This document shows positions 27,782-36,711 of a stretch of DNA of 64,000 nucleotides, one piece after another (position 1 is the first letter of the stretch; each line of letters opens with the position of its first letter). Below the pieces are notes generated by a model. That model was given only the letters and a program-made list of their open reading frames with translations, did no database searches and was not told where the DNA came from. The stretch is from an uncultured Pseudokineococcus sp. (GTDB lineage: Bacteria > Actinomycetota > Actinomycetes > Actinomycetales > Quadrisphaeraceae), in assembly GCF_947495735.1 (NCBI RefSeq), contig NZ_CANMAA010000001.1:638003-702002 (forward strand), read 5' to 3'. The translations under genes were made by a program, and so were the position numbers.

Positions 27782-29377
27782 ATGGACGCACGTCAGGGAG
27801 CTCCTGCGCTCGAACGGGTGCCGCGCCCCTCGCGACCCACCACCCCGCCCGGCGCGTCGGGCGCCGCACCGCTCGACCCCGCGCCGGCCGGGACGCGGAC
27901 GGCCCCGGGCGCGAGCGCCGCGGGCGCCTCGCCCGTCGCCGCCGCGCTGCGGTCCCAGGACCCGCGCGACGCCGGATGGGTGCGCCGCTACACGCGCAGC
28001 CTGCCCCTCGTCGACGGCGGCGCCGCTCTGGTGGCGGCGCTCGTGGGCTACGCCGTGCGCTTCGGGCAGCCCGACTCGGCGAGCTGGTGGTGGGCCATCA
28101 CGCACCAGCCGGCCTGGTCGGTGCTGCTGCTGCCGCTCCTGTGGGTCGCCGCCGTCGCGGTGATGCGGGGCTACGAGTCCCGCTTCCTGTTCAGCGGCCC
28201 CGAGGAGGTGCGCCGCGTCGGCTTCGCCGGGGTGAGCGTGGTCGCGGCCGTGTCCACGACCGCCTTCGCCTTCGACCTCCAGGTCGCCCGCGGCTACGTC
28301 GTCGTCGCCCTGCCGCTGGCGCTGCTGCTCACGCTCCTGGCCCGGCTGGCGATGCGCCGCCGCGTGCACCAGCTGCGCAGGGCCGGTCGCCGCACGGCGA
28401 CCACGCTGGTGGTGGGGCGGGCCGAGAGCGTCCGCGACCTCGTCGCCCAGCTGGAGCGCGCCCCCCAGCAGGGCATGCAGGTCGTCGGCTGCTGCACCAC
28501 CGCGTCCGCGGACGTCGACGGCCTCTCGGTGCCGGTGCTCGGCGGGTTCGACGACGTCGTGGACGTCGTGCGCCGCGACGGCATCCAGACCGTGGCCGTG
28601 CTGCCCTGCGCCGAGATGGACACCCGGCGGCTGCGCCGGCTCGGCTGGCGCCTGGAGGAGACGACGGCCGAGCTGGTCGTCGCCCCCGGCATCGCGGAGG
28701 TCGCCGGACCCCGCGTGGCCATCCGCCCCGTGGCCGGGCTGCCGCTGCTCCACCTCGAGCGCCCCGAGCTGCGCGGCGTCCGCGCGCTCGTGAAGAACGT
28801 CATCGACCGCGTGGGTGCGGCGCTGGGCGTCGCGGTGCTCGGACCCGTGCTGGTCGCCCTCGCCGTGCTGGTGAAGCGCTCGGGCCCCGGGCCCGTCTTC
28901 TTCCGCCAGGAGCGCGTGGGCGAGGACGGCCAGCACTTCGACATGCTGAAGTTCCGCAGCATGGTGGACAGGGCCGACGAGAAGCTGCCCGAGCTCATGG
29001 TGGCCAACGAGGGCAACGGCGTCCTGTTCAAGATGAAGGGCGACCCGCGCATCACGCCGATCGGTCGCGTGCTGCGCCGCTACTCCCTCGACGAGCTGCC
29101 CCAGCTCTTCAACGTGCTGAAGGGCGAGATGTCGCTCGTCGGGCCGCGTCCGCCGCTGCGCTCGGAGGTCGACCGCTACCGCCCCGACATGCACCGCCGC
29201 TTCGCCGTCAAGCCGGGGATCACCGGCCTGTGGCAGGTCAGCGGCCGCTCGAACCTCTCCGCCGAGGAGTCCGAGCGCCTCGACGTGCGCTACGTCGAGA
29301 GCTGGTCGCCCGCGACCGACGCGATGATCCTGTGGAAGACGGTCGGCTCCGTCGTCAAGGGGCGCGGGGCGTACTGA
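27782..29377 (+). CDS. Exopolysaccharide polyprenyl glycosylphosphotransferase (initiating sugar transferase)
   Basis: 531 aa. Transfers a sugar-1-phosphate (often glucose or galactose) from a UDP-sugar to undecaprenyl or decaprenyl phosphate, starting an exopolysaccharide or capsule repeat unit. After about 80 cytoplasmic residues come four to five helices, then a CoA-binding-like Rossmann region (TTLVVGRAESVRDLVAQLE). The catalytic Bac_transf domain is at 335-528: a membrane hairpin (VLGPVLVALAVLVKRSGPGPVFF), KFRSMVDRADE with the catalytic acidic residues, DELPQLFNVLKGEMSLVGPRP, and PGITGLWQVSGRSNL. Its ATG has a GGAGGA SD. It faces UDP-glucose dehydrogenase across a strong hairpin. Confidence 0.93.
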   Translation: MDARQGAPALERVPRPSRPTTPPGASGAAPLDPAPAGTRTAPGASAAGASPVAAALRSQDPRDAGWVRRYTRSLPLVDGGAALVAALVGYAVRFGQPDSASWWWAITHQPAWSVLLLPLLWVAAVAVMRGYESRFLFSGPEEVRRVGFAGVSVVAAVSTTAFAFDLQVARGYVVVALPLALLLTLLARLAMRRRVHQLRRAGRRTATTLVVGRAESVRDLVAQLERAPQQGMQVVGCCTTASADVDGLSVPVLGGFDDVVDVVRRDGIQTVAVLPCAEMDTRRLRRLGWRLEETTAELVVAPGIAEVAGPRVAIRPVAGLPLLHLERPELRGVRALVKNVIDRVGAALGVAVLGPVLVALAVLVKRSGPGPVFFRQERVGEDGQHFDMLKFRSMVDRADEKLPELMVANEGNGVLFKMKGDPRITPIGRVLRRYSLDELPQLFNVLKGEMSLVGPRPPLRSEVDRYRPDMHRRFAVKPGITGLWQVSGRSNLSAEESERLDVRYVESWSPATDAMILWKTVGSVVKGRGAY

Positions 29378-29411
29378 CCGGCCCCTCGACGCGCACGTCG
29401 GGGCTCGGTCC

Positions 29412-29466
29412 AGAGACGAGACCGGCCGGCGAGGACCCGAGGTCCTCGCCGGCCGGTCTCGTCTCT
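29412..29466. terminator. Bidirectional terminator: 26-bp perfect stem, 3-nt loop
   Basis: 29412-29437 is the exact reverse complement of 29441-29466, with CGA as the loop. It lies 34 nt after the sugar transferase stop and 55 nt beyond the converging UDP-glucose dehydrogenase stop, so it can end both transcripts. There are no flanking T-tracts. Confidence 0.85.
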
Positions 29467-29521
29467 CGCCGAGCGCGAGCTCGCTGGCCGACCGAGGAGA
29501 GCCGGTCGGCCAGCGGCGTCC

Positions 29522-30904
29522 TCAGCGCGCCGCGCCGAGCCCGCGGTAGGTCCAGCCGGCCTCGCGCCAGGCGTCGACCGGCAGGCAGTTGCGGGCGTCG
29601 ATGACGGTCGCGCCCGGCTTGGTCAGCTCCAGCAGGGCCGACGGGTCGGCGGTGCGGAACTCGGGCCACTCGGTGAGCACGAGCACGACGTCGGCGCCGG
29701 TGACGGCCTCCTCGGTGCTGGCGCCGTAGGTCAGCGACGGGAAGATCCGCTTGCCGGTGTCGCCCGCCTTGGGGTCGAAGACGACGACCTGGGCCCCGCG
29801 CAGGTGCAGCCCCGCGGCGACGTTGAGGGCGGGGGAGTCGCGCACGTCGTCGGTGTCGGGCTTGAACGCCGCCCCGAGGACGCCGATGCGCCGGTTGAGC
29901 ACGCTGCCGCCGCAGGCCTGCACGGCCATGTCGATGACGCGCTGGCGCTGCCACATGTTGATCTCGTCGACGTCCTGCATGAGGTCGACGAGGGAGTCGG
30001 CGCCGAGCTCGCCGGCGCGGTGCATGAGGGCGCGGATGTCCTTGGGCAGGCAGCCGCCGCCGAAGCCGAGGCCGGCGTTGAGGAACTGCCGGCCGATCCG
30101 CACGTCGTGGCCCAGGGCGTCGGCGAGGACGGTGACGTCGGCGCCGGCCTTGTCGCACACCTGCGAGATGGCGTTGATGAAGCTGATCTTCGTGGCGAGG
30201 AAGGCGTTGGCCGACACCTTGACCAGCTCGGCGGTGGGCAGGTCGGTGGCGATGAAGGGGGTGCCGTCGGCGACCGCCCGCGCGTACACCTGGCGCAGCA
30301 GGTCGTCACCCCACTCCGAGGCGCCGCCGACGACGACGCGGTCGGGGGTGAGCGTGTCCTGGACGGCCTTGCCCTCGCGGAGGAACTCGGGGTTCCAGGC
30401 GAGCTCGACGCGCAGGCCGGCGGGGGCGATCTCGCGGACGCGGGCGGCCAGCCGGGCGCCGGTGCCGACCGGCACGGTCGACTTGCCCACCAGGAGGGCG
30501 TCGTGGGTCAGGTGCTGGGCGAGCCCCTCGAAGGCCGCCTCGACGTAGCGCAGGTCGGCGCCGTTGGAGCCCGGGCGCTGCGGGGTGCCGACGCACACGA
30601 AGTGGACGTCGGCGAAGGCGGCCGCCTCCGCGAGGTCGGTCGTGAAGCGCAGCCGGCCCGAGTCCACCCCGCGCACGAGCAGCTCGGGCAGCCCGGGCTC
30701 GTAGAAGGGCACCTCGCCGGCGGACAGCGCCGCGACCTTGGCGGGGTCGACGTCCACGCCGACGACGTCGAAGCCGAGCTCGGCCATCGCCGCGGCGTGC
30801 GTGGCGCCGAGGTAGCCGGTGCCGATGACGCTGAGGCGGAGGCGCCGTCCGGTGGCCGGCTCGACGGTCTCGTCGGTGGTCGGGGCGTCGGTCTGCTCGG
30901 TCAT
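29522..30904 (-). CDS. UDP-glucose 6-dehydrogenase
   Basis: 460 aa. Oxidises UDP-glucose to UDP-glucuronate with two NAD+, supplying uronic acid for exopolysaccharide. The N-terminal Rossmann loop GTGYLG is at 28-33. GSNGADLRYVEAAFEGLAQH and STVPVGTGARL follow, and the catalytic Cys is C285 in GFGGGCLPKD. The C-terminal domain has GVLGAAFKPDTDDVRDSPAL. ATG 30904 has a GGAGGAC SD; about 20 non-conserved residues precede the fold. It shows all features of the UDP-glucose/GDP-mannose dehydrogenase family; the GDP-mannose enzyme is less likely, given the linked UDP-sugar transferase. Divergent from mtrA. Confidence 0.92.
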   Translation of the reverse strand: MTEQTDAPTTDETVEPATGRRLRLSVIGTGYLGATHAAAMAELGFDVVGVDVDPAKVAALSAGEVPFYEPGLPELLVRGVDSGRLRFTTDLAEAAAFADVHFVCVGTPQRPGSNGADLRYVEAAFEGLAQHLTHDALLVGKSTVPVGTGARLAARVREIAPAGLRVELAWNPEFLREGKAVQDTLTPDRVVVGGASEWGDDLLRQVYARAVADGTPFIATDLPTAELVKVSANAFLATKISFINAISQVCDKAGADVTVLADALGHDVRIGRQFLNAGLGFGGGCLPKDIRALMHRAGELGADSLVDLMQDVDEINMWQRQRVIDMAVQACGGSVLNRRIGVLGAAFKPDTDDVRDSPALNVAAGLHLRGAQVVVFDPKAGDTGKRIFPSLTYGASTEEAVTGADVVLVLTEWPEFRTADPSALLELTKPGATVIDARNCLPVDAWREAGWTYRGLGAAR

Positions 30905-31167
30905 GGTCTCTGCTGTCCTCCGGGGTGGGCTGGGCGCGCGGGCGGTTCGGCGCACCGTCGCGCCCGCGGCAGCATGTCACCCGGGCTCGCCGCACCGCGC
31001 GTCCGCAGCGGGTCGGCGGGCCCTCACCGGCCCGATCTCCGCACATCGGGTGACGCGCGGCCGAGCGGGCGCGACGGCGGCGGAGGAGCAGCGGGGACGG
31101 GCGCTGGTCGCCGGCCTCCGCGCACCGGCTCGGGGGTGGTCCGCGCCGGGGATGACAGCATGGCCCC

Positions 31168-31914
31168 ATGACCCCTCGCGTCCTCGTGGTCGACGACGAC
31201 ACAGCGCTCGCGGAGATGATCGGCATCGTGCTGCGCGGTGAGGGCATCACCCCCACCTTCTGCGCCGACGGGTCCGGGGCCCTCGCGGCCTTCCGCGAGG
31301 ACAAGCCGGACCTCGTCCTGCTCGACCTCATGCTGCCGGGCGTCGACGGCATCGAGGTCTGCCGCCGCATCCGGGCGGAGTCCGACGTGCCGATCGTCAT
31401 GCTCACGGCGCGCAGCGACACCACCGACGTCGTCGCCGGCCTGGAGTCCGGGGCCGACGACTACGTGCCCAAGCCGTTCAAGCCCAAGGAGCTCGTCGCG
31501 CGGGTGCGGGCGCGCCTGCGCCGCACCGAGGACGAGGTCCCCGAGACGCTCCGCGCCGGCGACCTCGTCATCGACGTCGCCGGGCACTCGGTCTCGCGCG
31601 GGGACCAGCAGATCGCCCTGACCCCGCTGGAGTTCGACCTCCTCGCGGCCCTGGCGCGCAAGCCCTGGCAGGTCTTCACCCGCGAGGTGCTGCTCGAGCA
31701 GGTGTGGGGGTACCGGCACCAGGCCGACACCCGCCTCGTCAACGTCCACGTGCAGCGGCTGCGGAGCAAGATCGAGCACGACCCCGAGCACCCCCAGGTC
31801 GTGCTCACCGTCCGGGGCGTCGGCTACCGCGCCGGCGCCGGCGCGGTGAGGGCCGAGGACGCCGCGGCCCCGTCGGCCCCGTCGGCCGGCGCGGGGGCGG
31901 CGGACGCGGGCTGA
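31168..31914 (+). CDS. mtrA: Response regulator MtrA
   Basis: 248 aa, OmpR/PhoB family. Receiver domain at 1-120 with the acidic pair D10/D11, phospho-acceptor D53 (VLLDLMLPG), and the switch region VMLTARSDTTD; K102 region is in YVPKPFKPKE. The winged-helix DNA-binding domain (about 130-230) includes TPLEFDLLAALARKPWQVFT and VNVHVQRLRSKIEHDPEHPQ, both diagnostic for MtrA. It controls cell-wall hydrolase, division and DNA replication genes in actinobacteria. The last 20 residues are an Ala-rich tail. ATG 31168 follows a weak CAGCAT -10 box at 6 nt. First gene of mtrA-mtrB-lpqB with a 4-nt gap to mtrB. Confidence 0.97.
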   Translation: MTPRVLVVDDDTALAEMIGIVLRGEGITPTFCADGSGALAAFREDKPDLVLLDLMLPGVDGIEVCRRIRAESDVPIVMLTARSDTTDVVAGLESGADDYVPKPFKPKELVARVRARLRRTEDEVPETLRAGDLVIDVAGHSVSRGDQQIALTPLEFDLLAALARKPWQVFTREVLLEQVWGYRHQADTRLVNVHVQRLRSKIEHDPEHPQVVLTVRGVGYRAGAGAVRAEDAAAPSAPSAGAGAADAG

Positions 31915-31918
31915 GCGC

Positions 31919-33682
31919 GTGGCGGGGCGCGTAGCGCGGCGTCTGAGCGCGGCGGGCACCGGGGCGGCGCAGCGGTGGCGCCGCTCCCTGCAGGTGCGCG
32001 TGGTGGGCCTGACCGTCGCCCTGTCCGCCCTGACCATGGCGGTGGTCGGCGGCTTCCTCGCCGACGCCATCAGCGAGCGCCTGTTCGACGCGCGCCGGAC
32101 CCAGGCGTTCGAGGAGGCCGCGGTGGGAGCGCGCGCCTTCCAGGAGCGGCTGGACCAGGCGGACGTGCCCACGTCCGTGGAGCTGCAGCAGTTCCTGGCC
32201 GACAACCGCGAGCAGCTGGAGTCCGTCGGGGGCGAGGGAGCGGCGGGCATCCTCCTGCTGCGGGTCCCGGAGAGCCGGGCGTCGGTCACCGTCACCGGCA
32301 TCGCCAGCGACGGCCTGACCCCCGGCCTGCTGCCCGACGCCCTGCGCGACGCGGTGCAGACCAAGGACGCGCAGCAGGCGGCGCCGGTCCCGCTGCCGAG
32401 GGGCGAGGGCAGCGTCCCCGCCCTCGCGGTGGGCCAGCGGGTCGACCTCGCCCTGGCCGGCGAGCACGAGCTCTACTTCGTCATCGACCTGTCGCGGGAG
32501 CAGGCGACGCTCGACGCCGTCCAGCGCGTCCTCGTCGTCGGCGGGCTCCTGCTCGTGCTGCTGCTGGGCGGCGTCGTCTCCGTGGTCACCCGTCTCGTCG
32601 TGCGGCCCGTGCGGGAGGCGGCGGAGGCCGCCGCGCGGATGTCGGCCGGCGACCTCGACCAGCGCGTCGACGTCCGGGGCGAGGACGACCTCGCCGCCCT
32701 GGGGCGCTCCTTCAACGAGATGGCCGGGTCCCTGCAGCGGCAGATCACCCGGCTGGCGGCGCTCTCGCACCTGCAGCAGCGCTTCGTCTCCGACGTCTCC
32801 CACGAGCTGCGCACGCCGCTGACGACGATGCGGATGGCGGGGGAGGTGCTGCACGAGGCCCGCGGCGACCTCGAGCCCGCGGCCTCCCGGTCGGCGGAGC
32901 TGCTGATGACGCAGCTCGACCGCTTCGAGGCGCTGCTGGCCGACCTGCTCGAGATGAGCCGCTTCGACGCCGGTGCCGCGGCCCTGGACGCCGAGCCGGT
33001 GGACCTCCGGGCGCTCGTCGTCCGCGTCGTCGAGCACGCCGAGCCGGTGGCCACGGCCCAGTCGGTGGCCGTGGAGGTCTCGGTGCCGGCGGAGCCGGTG
33101 ACGGCGGAGGTCGAGGCCCGCCGCGTCGAACGGGTCCTGCGCAACCTCGTCCTCAACGCCGTCGAGCACGCCGAGGGGCGCCCCGTCGAGGTCGAGCTGG
33201 CCGCCGACGAGACCGCGGTGGCCGTGCTCGTGCGCGACCACGGCATCGGGCTGCGGCCCGAGGACGCCGAGCGGGTCTTCGACCGCTTCTGGCGTGCCGA
33301 CCCGGCCCGGGCCCGCACGACGGGGGGCAGCGGGCTCGGGCTGGCCATCGCGACGGAGGACGCCGTCCTGCACGGCGGCCGCCTCGAGGTCGTCGGCCAG
33401 CTCGGGCTCGGGGCCGCCTTCCGCCTCCTGCTGCCGCGGACGGCGGAGGGCGACGTGGGCATGTCCCCCCTGCCGATGCCGCTCGACCTGGCCCCCGCGG
33501 CCCCTCCGGACCACCCCTCGGCCCCCAGCGTCCTCGTCGAGACCCTGCCGGGCGTGGTGCTCGTCCCCAGCGCCGCGGGCTCGCCCGGCGCGTGGGGGGA
33601 CGCCGGCACGGAGGCGGCCGCCGACGCCATCGCGACGGCGTCCCTGCCCGTCGTCCCGCCCCCGGCCGGGCGTCGTGGCTGA
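31919..33682 (+). CDS. mtrB: Sensor histidine kinase MtrB
   Basis: 587 aa. TM1 about 28-50, an extracytoplasmic sensor region of roughly 155 residues, TM2 near 207-227 (VLVVGGLLLVLLLGGVVSVV), a HAMP linker, then the dimerisation/phosphotransfer domain FVSDVSHELRTPLTTMRMAG with phospho-acceptor H295. The ATPase domain has N-box NLVLNAVEHAEGRPV, G1 DHGIGL and G2 GGSGLGLAIA. The FVSDVSHELRTPLTT string is the MtrB signature. The C-terminal 80 residues are Pro/Ala-rich and unconserved. It signals to MtrA and is influenced by the lipoprotein LpqB encoded next; the lpqB start overlaps by 8 nt. Confidence 0.96.
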   Translation: MAGRVARRLSAAGTGAAQRWRRSLQVRVVGLTVALSALTMAVVGGFLADAISERLFDARRTQAFEEAAVGARAFQERLDQADVPTSVELQQFLADNREQLESVGGEGAAGILLLRVPESRASVTVTGIASDGLTPGLLPDALRDAVQTKDAQQAAPVPLPRGEGSVPALAVGQRVDLALAGEHELYFVIDLSREQATLDAVQRVLVVGGLLLVLLLGGVVSVVTRLVVRPVREAAEAAARMSAGDLDQRVDVRGEDDLAALGRSFNEMAGSLQRQITRLAALSHLQQRFVSDVSHELRTPLTTMRMAGEVLHEARGDLEPAASRSAELLMTQLDRFEALLADLLEMSRFDAGAAALDAEPVDLRALVVRVVEHAEPVATAQSVAVEVSVPAEPVTAEVEARRVERVLRNLVLNAVEHAEGRPVEVELAADETAVAVLVRDHGIGLRPEDAERVFDRFWRADPARARTTGGSGLGLAIATEDAVLHGGRLEVVGQLGLGAAFRLLLPRTAEGDVGMSPLPMPLDLAPAAPPDHPSAPSVLVETLPGVVLVPSAAGSPGAWGDAGTEAAADAIATASLPVVPPPAGRRG

Positions 33683-35516
33683 CCGCGGGACGGGCGCCGG
33701 GCGCGCGGGTCGCCGCGCCGCGGGCGGGGGGAGCGCCCGGTCCGGCGCGCGGGCGCCGCGCGCGGCGGCCGCCCTCCTCGCCGTCCTGCTGCTCGTCACC
33801 GGCTGCGTCGACCTGCCCCGCGACGGGGCGGTCTTCGAGGGCCCGGCCCAGCTGGCGCCGAACCCCGTCCCCCGCCTCCTGGCGGACCCCCCGCGCGAGG
33901 GGTCCTCGCCGGAGGGCGTCGTGGAGGGCTTCCTGCGCGCGTCGGCCGCCTTCGACGACGACTACTCGATCGCCCGCCTGTTCCTCACGCCGACCTCGGT
34001 GAAGTCCTGGCGCCCCACCGAGGGGGTCGTCGTCGTCGGCGCCGGCGGCCTCGTCGTGGGCGACGTCGACTCGCCGGTCCCGTCCTCCGACGCGGGCGGC
34101 CCGGAGCCCACGGCCACGCAGGGCTCTGTGCGCACGGTGCGGGTGACGGCGCCGCTCGTCGGCGAGGTCGACCGCGACGGCCGGTGGACCACGGCGCCGC
34201 CCCGCAGCTCCTACGCCGTCGAGCTCGAGGTCGTGCGCGTCGACGGGGCCTGGCGGGTCAGCGACCCGCCGGACGAGGTGGTCCTGGACTCGAACGTGTT
34301 CCGGCAGATCTACCGCGCCTACCCGCTGCAGTTCCTCGACCCCTCCCGGTCGGCGCTGGTCCCGGAGGTGCGCTGGTTCCCGGGGCGCTCGCCGAGCGCG
34401 ACGCGCCTCGTCGCGGAGCTGCTCGAGGGGCCCTCGCCCTGGCTCGCGGACGCCGTGACCACGGCCTTCCCGCCCGGCGCGGTCCTGCTGAGCTCCCCGG
34501 CGGCGGTGCCGCTGGACCCCGCGGGGACGGCGGTCGTCGACCTGTCGGTGCAGGCGCGGGACGCGGACCCGCAGCAGCGGGCGCTCATGCGGGCCCAGCT
34601 GCGCGCCACCCTGCGGTCCGTGCCGGGCGTGCGGGACGTCCAGCTCTCCGCCGAGGGCAGCGCCCTGCAGGTGCCGACCGCCGACCCGGGCCTCGTGGAC
34701 GGCACCGCGCTCGCGTCGGCGCCGGTGGTCCTCTCCGGCGGGCGGCTCGCCCGTCTCGACGGCGACGGCGCGCAGGTGGTCCCGGACCTCCTGGACGTCT
34801 CCGCCCTGCTGCCGAGCGACCCCGCCGCGGGGGTCGGCGGGCTCTTCGCGGTGCTCGTGCAGCAGCGCAGCCAGCTGCTCGTGGGCCTGCCCGAGGAGCC
34901 CGGCGGCGCCGGTGACCCGGGGCTGCGGACCGTGCTGACCGGGGACTCCCTCGTGCCGCCCAGCGTCGACCCGAGCGGCTGGGTGTGGACCACGCCGGCA
35001 GCCGTGGAGGGCGGCCGGCTGCTGGCCGTGGACGCCAGCGGCGAGGTCGTGCGCGTGCGGGCCCCGTGGCTCGCGGGGCGCCGCGTCCTCGCGCTGCAGG
35101 TCTCGCGCGACGGCGCCCGCGTCGTGGTGGCCTCGCTCGAGGACGGCGCCGCGCACCTGGACGTGGCCGCGGTCGTGCGCGCCGGGGACGGCGCGCCCGA
35201 GCGCCTCGAGGTGCCCGAGCGCTCACCGCTGCCCGGTCTCGCGTCCGTCACCGACGTGGGCTGGGCGGACCCCGTCACGGTCGTCGCGCTGGGAGCCCTC
35301 GCGGAGGGCTCCCAGCAGCTGCTGCGGGTGGTGGTCGACGGCTCCTCCATCAGGACCTCCGACGTGCCGGAGGGGGTCGAGCGCCTGACCACCGCCGAGG
35401 GCGCCGTGCGGGTCCTGCTCGACGCGCCGGACGGCGGGGTCCTGGAGCCGGCTGGGCAGGCCTGGGTCGTGCGGCCCGGCTCCGAGACCTCGACCGACCC
35501 GTCCTACCCGGGCTGA
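33675..35516 (+). CDS. lpqB: Lipoprotein LpqB
   Basis: 613 aa. A lipoprotein signal with lipobox LVTGC, lipidated Cys C44, after a basic start and the core AALLAVLLL. The exported part has an LpqB N-terminal domain, a GerMN-like domain (AVVDLSVQARDADPQQRALM, then VRDVQLSAEG), and a C-terminal seven- to eight-bladed beta-propeller region (VLALQVSRDGARVVVASLED). Known to interact with the MtrB sensor region and modulate MtrAB output. The GTG at 33675 sits inside the mtrB stop region, so the three genes are one translational unit. Confidence 0.95.
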   Translation: MADRGTGAGRAGRRAAGGGSARSGARAPRAAAALLAVLLLVTGCVDLPRDGAVFEGPAQLAPNPVPRLLADPPREGSSPEGVVEGFLRASAAFDDDYSIARLFLTPTSVKSWRPTEGVVVVGAGGLVVGDVDSPVPSSDAGGPEPTATQGSVRTVRVTAPLVGEVDRDGRWTTAPPRSSYAVELEVVRVDGAWRVSDPPDEVVLDSNVFRQIYRAYPLQFLDPSRSALVPEVRWFPGRSPSATRLVAELLEGPSPWLADAVTTAFPPGAVLLSSPAAVPLDPAGTAVVDLSVQARDADPQQRALMRAQLRATLRSVPGVRDVQLSAEGSALQVPTADPGLVDGTALASAPVVLSGGRLARLDGDGAQVVPDLLDVSALLPSDPAAGVGGLFAVLVQQRSQLLVGLPEEPGGAGDPGLRTVLTGDSLVPPSVDPSGWVWTTPAAVEGGRLLAVDASGEVVRVRAPWLAGRRVLALQVSRDGARVVVASLEDGAAHLDVAAVVRAGDGAPERLEVPERSPLPGLASVTDVGWADPVTVVALGALAEGSQQLLRVVVDGSSIRTSDVPEGVERLTTAEGAVRVLLDAPDGGVLEPAGQAWVVRPGSETSTDPSYPG

Positions 35517-35690
35517 CGCCTCCGCGCACCGGCTCCCACCTCCGCGCCCCCTCCTCCGCGCACCGACCCCGCGCCTCGTCCGGCCCCCGGGCACGCCGGG
35601 GCCGTGCGCTCTCCCTGTGGACGGCGCCCGTCGTCCCCAGTCCCGCCGCCGCGAGCCGGCGCCGGGGCCGGGGCGACCACGCTGGCGCCC

Positions 35691-36590
35691 GTGAGCACCA
35701 CCGCCCGCCACGCCCCGCCGCCCGGGCCGGCGCGCGCCGCGCTGACCGCCCTCGGCCGGCTGGTGTGGCCGGTGGACTGCCCGGGCTGCGAGCGCGAGGA
35801 CGTGGCCCTCTGCCCGACCTGCCGGTGGTCCCTCGCCGCCCCGCCCCTGGGCCGGGTCGAGCACACCGCGCCGGGCGCGCCGCCCGTGCGCGCGGCGGCC
35901 CGCTACGACGGTGCGCCGCGCCGGCTGCTGCTGGCGTGGAAGGAGCGGGGGCGCCACGACCTGTCGCCGGTGCTCGCCGACGCGCTGCGACGCGCGGGGG
36001 AGGGCGCGGTCCTCGCCGCCGTGCGCGACGGCGACGGGGCCGAGACCCTCGCGCTCGTGCCGGTGCCCTCCACCCGGGCGGCCGTCCGGGCCCGGGGCGA
36101 CGACCTCGTGGCCGACCTCGCCCGGCGGTGGGCCCGCTCGCTGCGGCACCGGGGCGTGCGCGTGCGGGTCGAGCCCGTGCTGGCGCTGCGGGCCGGCGCG
36201 GGGGACCAGGTGGGGCGCACGGCGACCGAGCGCGCGGCGGCCCGCCGCGGAGCGCTGCACCTGCGCGGGCGCCCCCCGGCCCGGTGCCTCCTCGTCGACG
36301 ACGTCGTCACCACGGGCTCGACGCTCGCCGAGGCCGCCCGGGTCCTGTCCGGCGTCGGCACCCGCGTCCTGGGCGGTGCCGTGGTCCTCGCGGCACCGCC
36401 TCCCGGCACCGCCCGGCGGGGCGGGAGCGGGCCAGGCCCCGACCTGTCGAGACACCTCCGGCGACGGTTGGTGACCGATCGTCACGAGCCCCGGTCGGCG
36501 GCCGCGAGGCGACCGTCGGCGCGCGAGGTGCTCCGGCGCGCCGAGACCGTCTGCGGCTCAGGGCCGGCCGCGCCAGGTCACGCGCCGTGA
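35691..36590 (+). CDS. ComF family protein (phosphoribosyltransferase-like)
   Basis: 299 aa. Residues 30-44 hold a zinc knuckle (CPGC ... CPTC; C30, C33, C41, C44). LLLAWKERGRHDLSPVLADAL and TLALVPVPSTRAAVRARGDD are ComF-typical, and CLLVDDVVTTGSTLAEA is the PRPP-binding loop of type I phosphoribosyltransferases. The role is uncertain outside naturally competent species; in mycobacteria the same gene (Rv3242c) lies between lpqB and hpf, as here. The last 60 residues are Arg/Pro-rich and unconserved. GTG 35691 was chosen because the upstream extension is poor and the conserved region starts near residue 15. Confidence 0.87.
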   Translation: MSTTARHAPPPGPARAALTALGRLVWPVDCPGCEREDVALCPTCRWSLAAPPLGRVEHTAPGAPPVRAAARYDGAPRRLLLAWKERGRHDLSPVLADALRRAGEGAVLAAVRDGDGAETLALVPVPSTRAAVRARGDDLVADLARRWARSLRHRGVRVRVEPVLALRAGAGDQVGRTATERAAARRGALHLRGRPPARCLLVDDVVTTGSTLAEAARVLSGVGTRVLGGAVVLAAPPPGTARRGGSGPGPDLSRHLRRRLVTDRHEPRSAAARRPSAREVLRRAETVCGSGPAAPGHAP

Positions 36591-36699
36591 CCGGGACGGG
36601 GACGGTCCCGTCCTCGCCCCTCCCCGTGCGCACCCGGCGGCTCGTGGGCGGAGGGCACCCGGACGGCGGGCCGGGGTGTCGCCGCCGCCGGATGGCCGC

Positions 36700-36705
36700 T
36701 AGCGT
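36700..36705 (+). promoter_or_regulatory. -10 box (TAGCGT) upstream of hpf
   Basis: TAGCGT ends 6 nt before ATG 36712 within the 496-bp ComF-hpf spacer. It is the best visible promoter for hpf, giving either a leader of about 375 nt or a leaderless small ORF. Confidence 0.45.
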
Positions 36706-36711
36706 CCCGAC

